The position numbers and the translations under genes are program-made. The notes below the pieces were generated by a model, which had not been told where the DNA came from, did not search any database, and saw only the letters and a list, made by a program, of their open reading frames with translations. From NCBI GenBank assembly GCA_963925035.1, contig CAWUSK010000018.1:1-11106 (forward strand): 11,106 nucleotides of DNA. Direction: 5' to 3'. The DNA is from UBA4466 sp963925035. GTDB lineage: Bacteria > Bacteroidota > Bacteroidia > Flavobacteriales_D > Crocinitomicaceae. Below, piece after piece: positions 6,802 to 11,106 of the stretch (the first letter of the stretch is position 1; every line of letters begins with the position of its first letter).

Positions 6802-7719
6802 ATGAAAAAGACAATTTATATAACGCTATTGGGTATTGCAGGGTTTACGTCGTGTGATAAGGTTGAAAACCCATATCCGGTTGGAAATGTTACAGAATTA
6901 GACACTACGCTTTACCCGGGAATTTGGTCGGAATACGTTGCGAATGAATGGACGGTTTTTACTCCAAATGGAAATACTCTTCGAAACGTATTAATTGAAG
7001 ATTTTACAGGTCATCAATGTACCTTTTGTCCATTTGCAGCTGATACAGCTCACAAACTAGTAGAAGATTATCCAGCTAGGGCTTTAGCAGCCACAATTCA
7101 CTCTGGTCCAAATGGAGCCGGTGGTTTTCAAGCGACAAGTGTTGATTTTCCAATTGATTGGACGAATACTGATGGATTAGCTATTGGAACTTATCTTGGT
7201 AACATTCCTGGTTCAGCTTTTACAGGAAACCCTCGAGGATCAATTAGTCGAATATTAATAGGTGGACAAAACACATTGAGTACGTCTGGATGGAGACCAG
7301 CGCTTGTTGCCGCGCTTCCTACAACACTCAAAGTAAACATTCAATCGCAAGCAAATTATTTTCCTACGACACGAGGTTTGTTTTTACATACGGAAGTTGA
7401 TGTTTTGGATGCAGGACTTACGAATGATCTGTATACGGTAGTTTATTTGATAGAAGACTCGGTTATTGCAAAACAAAAGATGCCAGATAATACGATAAAT
7501 GAAAACTATGTGCACCGTGACATCATGCACGACGCTATTAACACTGACTGGAAAGGAAGAAAATTGACGGAAGCAGATAAAATTGATGGAAAGTATTACT
7601 TCAACTATAGTTATGCCCTTCCCGCACAATATAACTCTGACAACATGCACTTATTAATTTATGTGCGCGATGCCGTTACAGAAGAAGTTTATCATGTTAT
7701 TAAACAAGAGATTAACTAG
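6802..7719 (+). CDS. Omp28-related lipoprotein with thioredoxin-like CxxC motif
   Basis: A 305-residue protein. The N-terminus MKKTIYITLLGIAGFTSC is a lipoprotein signal with lipidated C18. After a linker comes the typical Omp28-family motif VLIEDFTGHQCTFCPFAA (63-80) with C73 and C76, the counterpart of a thioredoxin active site, and then GNPRGSISR (142-150), placed where the thioredoxin cis-proline loop would be. The C-terminal half is a beta-rich domain seen in other Omp28-related proteins (ending MHLLIYVRDAVTEEVYHV). These proteins sit in the outer membrane or on the cell surface, and a redox or assembly role is inferred, not proven. It ends the operon begun by the TlpA-like gene, starting 3 bases after the barrel gene stop, so the three are almost certainly co-transcribed. 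Confidence 0.85.
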   Translation: MKKTIYITLLGIAGFTSCDKVENPYPVGNVTELDTTLYPGIWSEYVANEWTVFTPNGNTLRNVLIEDFTGHQCTFCPFAADTAHKLVEDYPARALAATIHSGPNGAGGFQATSVDFPIDWTNTDGLAIGTYLGNIPGSAFTGNPRGSISRILIGGQNTLSTSGWRPALVAALPTTLKVNIQSQANYFPTTRGLFLHTEVDVLDAGLTNDLYTVVYLIEDSVIAKQKMPDNTINENYVHRDIMHDAINTDWKGRKLTEADKIDGKYYFNYSYALPAQYNSDNMHLLIYVRDAVTEEVYHVIKQEIN

Positions 7720-7745
7720 ACTTGTTGATAACTAATTAATGGCCG

Positions 7746-7778
7746 GTTTACCTAGTGTAAACAGTCTTTTTGGTTTTT
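7746..7778 (+). terminator. Weak Rho-independent terminator after the thioredoxin/barrel operon
   Basis: GTTTAC (7746-7751), loop CTAGT, GTAAAC (7757-7762), then AGTC and T-rich sequence TTTTTGGTTTTTT. The six-pair stem is AT-rich and the T-run starts four bases late, so termination may be partial and some readthrough into the 66-residue gene is possible. Confidence 0.4.
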
Positions 7779-7842
7779 TAACAATTTTAACTATACCAAA
7801 CATTGGAAATAAACGTTATATTGAAGAACCAAACCAACGAAT

Positions 7843-8043
7843 ATGTTAGACTTAACAAAAAAAATCCTAAGAGGAGTAAGCTTTGACGCTCATTTATTTC
7901 AGAAGGAATTGAATAAGGGTCTTAAATGGATATCAGATGCCGAAGAAATTCGACGATTTCAAGAATGGTGCATTACGGAATTTGGAAGTAAGTATCCTTC
8001 AATAATTAATAAGGCGTTTTCTGCTAAATTGGTAAGACAATAA
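7843..8043 (+). CDS. Conserved-looking small helical protein, function unknown
   Basis: A 66-residue protein with no signal peptide, predicted cytoplasmic and helical. The sequence begins MLDLTKKILRGVSFDAHLF and contains QEWCITEFGSKYP (40-52) in its second half. It is charged and has one cysteine (C43). I have a weak memory of similar short hypothetical proteins in Flavobacteriales, but cannot name a family. The ATG and codon use look normal for the neighbourhood, and it fills the space between the two operons without overlap. No clear promoter box was found upstream; it may be read from the upstream operon. Its TAA is directly followed by the complementary stop of the opposite-strand gene, leaving no room for a separate terminator. 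Confidence 0.7.
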   Translation: MLDLTKKILRGVSFDAHLFQKELNKGLKWISDAEEIRRFQEWCITEFGSKYPSIINKAFSAKLVRQ

Positions 8044-8760
8044 CTAGTTGACCTTTGCTTTTTTATTGATATCATAACTATATCCTATTCCCATTATAAA
8101 ATCATTAATTTTCGCTAAAAAAGCATGTTGATATTGGCCGAATAAAGCAATCTTGTGTTTTAATCCTATCGGATATTCAATACCCAATTTAAAACGTGTT
8201 TTATTGAAGGAATTATAGGTTCTAACTTCGGTGAAACTGTAAGAAACTTGATCATTAAAATGGTAGAATAATTCAGCTGAAAACTCCGGCTTTAACTTCG
8301 TTTTTGGAATGTTATAATCTACTTTTAATCGAGTTCGTATGTAATTATCGACTCGCGCGTATTTCCGATGCTCGCTCGTCCCTGCTATTCTCAGCGACAT
8401 ACCTAAATCTGATTTTTTATTCCAGAGCTTTTCAATGTTTTGAAATTCAAAATCTAACGTAATTCGCTGGCTAATTGGTTTTCCATTATCAAATGCTGTA
8501 GACGGAAAATAGGTGAGTCGGTATTCACTTCCTAGTTTGATAAACTTATTCACTTCCCATTGAATAGAGGGCGTTGTAAAAAGCTCTTTGTTTCTGGTAA
8601 CATTACGATCAAAACGTGCTTGAAAATCCAGTTCAAGCTTTACCTTTTTATTTAAAGAATACGTCAAATCATGTTTTAGCCATAAACCAAAATCGTTTTG
8701 GGCACTTAAAGCACTACTAGCTAATACGCTAAAAAGAAATAAGAGTGTTTTAAACGTCAT
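8044..8760 (-). CDS. DUF2490 family outer-membrane beta-barrel protein
   Basis: A 238-residue protein. Residues 1-20 are a signal peptide (ALSA|QN). Next comes FGLWLKHDLTYSLNKKVKLE (24-43), the usual opening of DUF2490 proteins, followed by alternating strands such as FIKLGSEYRLTYF (73-85) and DNYIRTRLKVDYNIP (138-152). It ends in a Lys-rich tail, not an aromatic residue, with the last strand motif FIMGIGYSYDI just before it. DUF2490 members are small barrel-like outer-membrane proteins of unknown function. It is the last gene of a three-gene operon after a CotH protein and a lipoprotein, four bases from the lipoprotein stop. The A-rich bases between them (AAAG) serve as its ribosome-binding region. 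Confidence 0.8.
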   Translation of the reverse strand: MTFKTLLFLFSVLASSALSAQNDFGLWLKHDLTYSLNKKVKLELDFQARFDRNVTRNKELFTTPSIQWEVNKFIKLGSEYRLTYFPSTAFDNGKPISQRITLDFEFQNIEKLWNKKSDLGMSLRIAGTSEHRKYARVDNYIRTRLKVDYNIPKTKLKPEFSAELFYHFNDQVSYSFTEVRTYNSFNKTRFKLGIEYPIGLKHKIALFGQYQHAFLAKINDFIMGIGYSYDINKKAKVN

Positions 8761-8764
8761 CTTT

Positions 8765-9565
8765 TTACTTTAAAACAACGTTTAAGTCCGGAGCGTTTAC
8801 CACTTGTTTATTCTTAGTAATTTCTACAGAAGTTTCAATTTGCTTCAATGTGAAGTTAGAGGCCAGTGTGTCAATAGAATAAGTAAAAACACGGTAATTT
8901 CCTTTTGCTAAACCTACAAATTGATAATTTCCTTGCCCATCTGTTCTAACGTTTTCACCATAGAAGTCTCCGTCTCCATAAATGATGTAAACTTGCTCGT
9001 CGATAACCGGTCCTGAATAGCTATTGGCGCTTGCTTCAATTGAGTTTTTCCCTTGGTTTAAAATATCAATTACAAAAGGAGTATTTACGTCATTTGCATC
9101 CGAAACTTCTCCTGCGGTTTTGTTTGTTAAAGTTATTACATCATTCACACGTACAACGTCAAAATCTCCTCCGGCAATTGCTAAAATAGCGGCAGCGGTA
9201 TTGGTTGCGATGGTTACATTAGATTCATTATTGCTGTACGTTACTTTAATTGCCGTTCGTCCTTGTAAAGAAGGGTCTTGACCTAACCAATTCGTGTTTT
9301 CATACCAAACGTAATAATTTGTTGTATTACCAGGCGTGTTTAGTAAAAAGTAATCACTGTTGTCAAGTATTGAACCACCAACACCATCGGCATGATTGCA
9401 AATAATAGATGTTACTTCGTTTTCAGCAGGTTTATTGTTGTCAATAAAAGTACCCTGTACATTTCCTTTTATTGAAGATGTTCCTCCAGGACCAGCTACT
9501 TTTTTACATCCAATTGTTACGGAGGTTAATGCCAAAACTGAAAAGATGATGATTCGCTTTTTCAT
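8765..9565 (-). CDS. Lipoprotein with split carboxypeptidase-regulatory-like fold and inserted domain
   Basis: A 266-residue protein. The lipobox TIGC puts the lipidated cysteine at C20, followed by KKVAGPGG. SSIKGNVQGTF (30-40) looks like the first strand of a transthyretin-like (CarboxypepD_reg) domain. The rest of that fold resumes at QVYIIYGDGDFYG (191-203), VRTDGQGNYQFVGL and GNYRVFTYS (222-230). Between them, residues about 66-172 look like a separate domain: DYFLLNTPG, NYYVWYENTN, GRTAIKVTYS, TNTAAAILAIAG, DVITLTNKTAGE, then FVIDILNQG. I recall this pattern as a repeat-type domain in large surface and phage structural proteins; this is memory only. GDGDFYG might bind metal. It lies 5 bases after the CotH stop and 4 before the DUF2490 start, in one operon. 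Function unknown. Confidence 0.75.
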   Translation of the reverse strand: MKKRIIIFSVLALTSVTIGCKKVAGPGGTSSIKGNVQGTFIDNNKPAENEVTSIICNHADGVGGSILDNSDYFLLNTPGNTTNYYVWYENTNWLGQDPSLQGRTAIKVTYSNNESNVTIATNTAAAILAIAGGDFDVVRVNDVITLTNKTAGEVSDANDVNTPFVIDILNQGKNSIEASANSYSGPVIDEQVYIIYGDGDFYGENVRTDGQGNYQFVGLAKGNYRVFTYSIDTLASNFTLKQIETSVEITKNKQVVNAPDLNVVLK

Positions 9566-9570
9566 ATAGT

Positions 9571-11106
9571 TTAATGTTGTATGTTTAGTTTTCCTGTTTC
9601 TACACGCTTTGTTTCATCCACTATTTTGTAATAGTAAACGCCTGAATTAAGCGAGGAAACATCAATGGAAAAAGCTGCTGTTCCTGCTAACTGTCGCTTT
9701 TGAATTAATTGACCAGACGCTTGATAAAGCTCGATGGTTCCATTATTTATTGGATGTTCGAATTGAAAAGTGACACTGTTACTTGCAGGATTAGGAAAGA
9801 CTAGCAAATTATTATTAGAATGTGATTGGACACCTAAATCAGTACATGATCCAAATATGTTTGCATCCAACCAAGCCGCTCTATTTGTTATCCACGTTTT
9901 TAAATAGTTTATTTCTTCAGCATAGGTGTTGCCCACGAAATTATTTGGCCAAACGTAATTTCCGAGAATCTGCCATTTATTAAAGTTGCGCTGTTGTGAC
10001 TCGTCCAAATAAACCGCCATAGAATCAATATAAGCCATGAGTGTGTCAGTGTGCCATGCACCAAGTCGCAATTCTTGCCATCTACAATTTAAGTCATGCG
10101 TATAGTTTGGATCTTGCGTTAACTTTTTCCACCAAAAAGGATTTTGAAAACCATCACCCCCGCATGCTAAATAAAAATCTAATTCCCAACCGGCTGTATT
10201 TCCTCCAGCGCAATAATTTGCATTTCCGAATGCAAGGTTGAAATCCCATAAAGGACCCGCAACTATTTTTCCTCCTTCACTATCGCGCCGCTTATGAAAA
10301 TAACTACTTATTCTGTAGCCGTCTACATTCTTGCCAAATTCATTCACTAAAAAGAAATCAATAAATGAAGGCATGTCGATATATGGCGCATAACCCAAAA
10401 CAGGGTCTGAAAAATTTGGGCCATCTAAAGCTGTTTCGAAATCCGTTACTTTCGTCTGGATGTAATTTAATTGCTGTGGCGTTATGCTGTCCATACTAGG
10501 ACTGTGCATTTGAAATTTGACTGTACTTGTTGCTCCAGCATAAGGAGGAAATGGCGAAACCCAAGCAAGTTGTCCTCCGGCCGTGAATTTATCGACTTTT
10601 AAAATGTAATCTCCAGTAATTTCATTGCCTGAGTTATCAGTTGTTTCAACGCTATTTATTCCAACCTTTCCGTCTTTTCGCTTGATTTTTTCAGTAAAGA
10701 CATAAACTCCTTGATACTCTCCATTCAAAACAACTTCACATAATTGTGTTCTCGGTGCGAATCGTTCTGTGTCCCATCCCATTTTATAGGTTAGCACATT
10801 TCGAATTAGTGATTTATCAGAATAAGGAGCATACAAGACCCAGTCATTGTCGTAAGCCATGTTAAAAATGCTGACATCAACATTTTGTCCACTAGGATCT
10901 CTCGTTTCTAATCCCCATTGTTTCTTTGGAAATCCAGAAGAAGAGGATCCACGTATTTCTATTCCTATATCTCCTTGGTATTCGTTAAATGGGTCTGTCA
11001 CATAGTTTCTGTTTCCTGCACCATTATTAATAATACCCATTGTAGCATCCAACTTTGGTTCATTTGGGATTGCAGCTCCACCTGCAGTATTAATTATAAC
11101 GATAGG
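9571..11106 (-). CDS. CotH-kinase-family protein, T9SS-secreted (5' end beyond window)
   Basis: The frame is open to the window edge, so 512 codons (511 residues plus the stop) of a longer protein are visible. Residues here are numbered from the window edge. The visible part starts PIVIINTAGG, typical of the opening of CotH domains, so the leader and signal peptide lie outside. The CotH family motif with RGSSSSGFPKKQWGLE (52-67), then LNGEYQGVYVFTEKIKR (127-143) and the metal-binding-type GPLWDFNLAFGN (284-295) are visible, and the domain ends with ITNRAAWLDANIF (406-418). Residues about 433-511 form a type A T9SS sorting domain: FPNPASN (437-443), IELYQASGQLI, LNSGVYYYKIV and basic KLNIQH. 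CotH proteins are atypical secreted protein kinases in spores, but bacterial targets are unknown. It is upstream of the lipoprotein and DUF2490 genes in the same operon. Confidence 0.88.
   Translation of the reverse strand, partial: PIVIINTAGGAAIPNEPKLDATMGIINNGAGNRNYVTDPFNEYQGDIGIEIRGSSSSGFPKKQWGLETRDPSGQNVDVSIFNMAYDNDWVLYAPYSDKSLIRNVLTYKMGWDTERFAPRTQLCEVVLNGEYQGVYVFTEKIKRKDGKVGINSVETTDNSGNEITGDYILKVDKFTAGGQLAWVSPFPPYAGATSTVKFQMHSPSMDSITPQQLNYIQTKVTDFETALDGPNFSDPVLGYAPYIDMPSFIDFFLVNEFGKNVDGYRISSYFHKRRDSEGGKIVAGPLWDFNLAFGNANYCAGGNTAGWELDFYLACGGDGFQNPFWWKKLTQDPNYTHDLNCRWQELRLGAWHTDTLMAYIDSMAVYLDESQQRNFNKWQILGNYVWPNNFVGNTYAEEINYLKTWITNRAAWLDANIFGSCTDLGVQSHSNNNLLVFPNPASNSVTFQFEHPINNGTIELYQASGQLIQKRQLAGTAAFSIDVSSLNSGVYYYKIVDETKRVETGKLNIQH

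Noticed and set aside
7817..7824. TATATTGA as a promoter -7 box for the 66-residue gene
   Set aside because: It matches only six of eight TAnnTTTG positions and no TTG lies at usual spacing, so it is not reported as a feature.
9024..9281. 85-residue + strand open frame opposite the lipoprotein
   Set aside because: It is antisense to a lipoprotein gene that has a lipobox and operon context. The translation looks like low-complexity mirror sequence.
9571..11052. Start of the CotH gene at TTG (11052)
   Set aside because: The frame is open through to the window edge, and the preceding residues PIVIINTAGG match the usual beginning of a CotH domain. The TTG is internal, and the gene is incomplete in the window.

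Overview
The window looks like chromosomal DNA from a member of the Bacteroidota, most likely a marine or freshwater Flavobacteriales lineage near the Crocinitomicaceae (Fluviicola-like). The pointers are low GC, many predicted exported proteins with Bacteroidota-style signal peptides, two proteins ending in a type A type IX secretion (T9SS) C-terminal sorting domain, RemB/Wzi, DUF6029, DUF2490 and Omp28-related families, and promoter-like TTG / TAnnTTTG boxes. The taxonomic guess is inference from gene content. There are no rRNA or tRNA genes, CRISPR arrays, insertion sequences or transposases.

Layout, left to right. (1) Positions 3-83 are the last codons of an unidentified + strand gene, followed by a good Rho-independent terminator (122-154). 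(2) Positions 155-423 are non-coding and rich in inverted repeats. They include a perfect 12-bp inverted repeat 128 bp apart and a long T-tract/A-tract hairpin. (3) Positions 3428-424 on the - strand carry two paralogous outer-membrane barrel genes of the RemB/Wzi type whose stop and start codons overlap (TAATG). (4) Positions 4261-3536 on the - strand encode a small T9SS cargo protein with its own terminator. (5) Positions 4556-7719 on the + strand form a compact operon: a TlpA-like thioredoxin, a DUF6029 outer-membrane barrel and an Omp28-related lipoprotein with a CxxC motif. (6) Positions 7843-8043 encode a 66-residue helical protein on the + strand. (7) Positions 11106-8044 on the - strand form a second compact operon: a CotH-kinase-family T9SS cargo (5' end beyond the window), a lipoprotein with an apparent inserted domain, and a DUF2490 barrel. 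The stop codons of parts 6 and 7 abut exactly.

Common theme: apart from the 66-aa gene and the unidentified 3-83 fragment, every gene encodes a protein predicted to be exported to the periplasm, outer membrane or cell surface. The + strand operon reads as an envelope thiol-redox module: all cysteines in its three mature proteins are either the lipidated one or part of a close pair. The right-hand operon reads as a surface module: a secreted kinase-fold protein, a lipoprotein and a barrel. The RemB/Wzi pair resembles barrels linked to gliding and capsule retention. None of these functional links is proven by the sequence. No clearly new system is evident. The most interesting candidates are the redox/barrel cassette, the CotH-lipoprotein-DUF2490 cassette and the structured intergenic element at 175-408.
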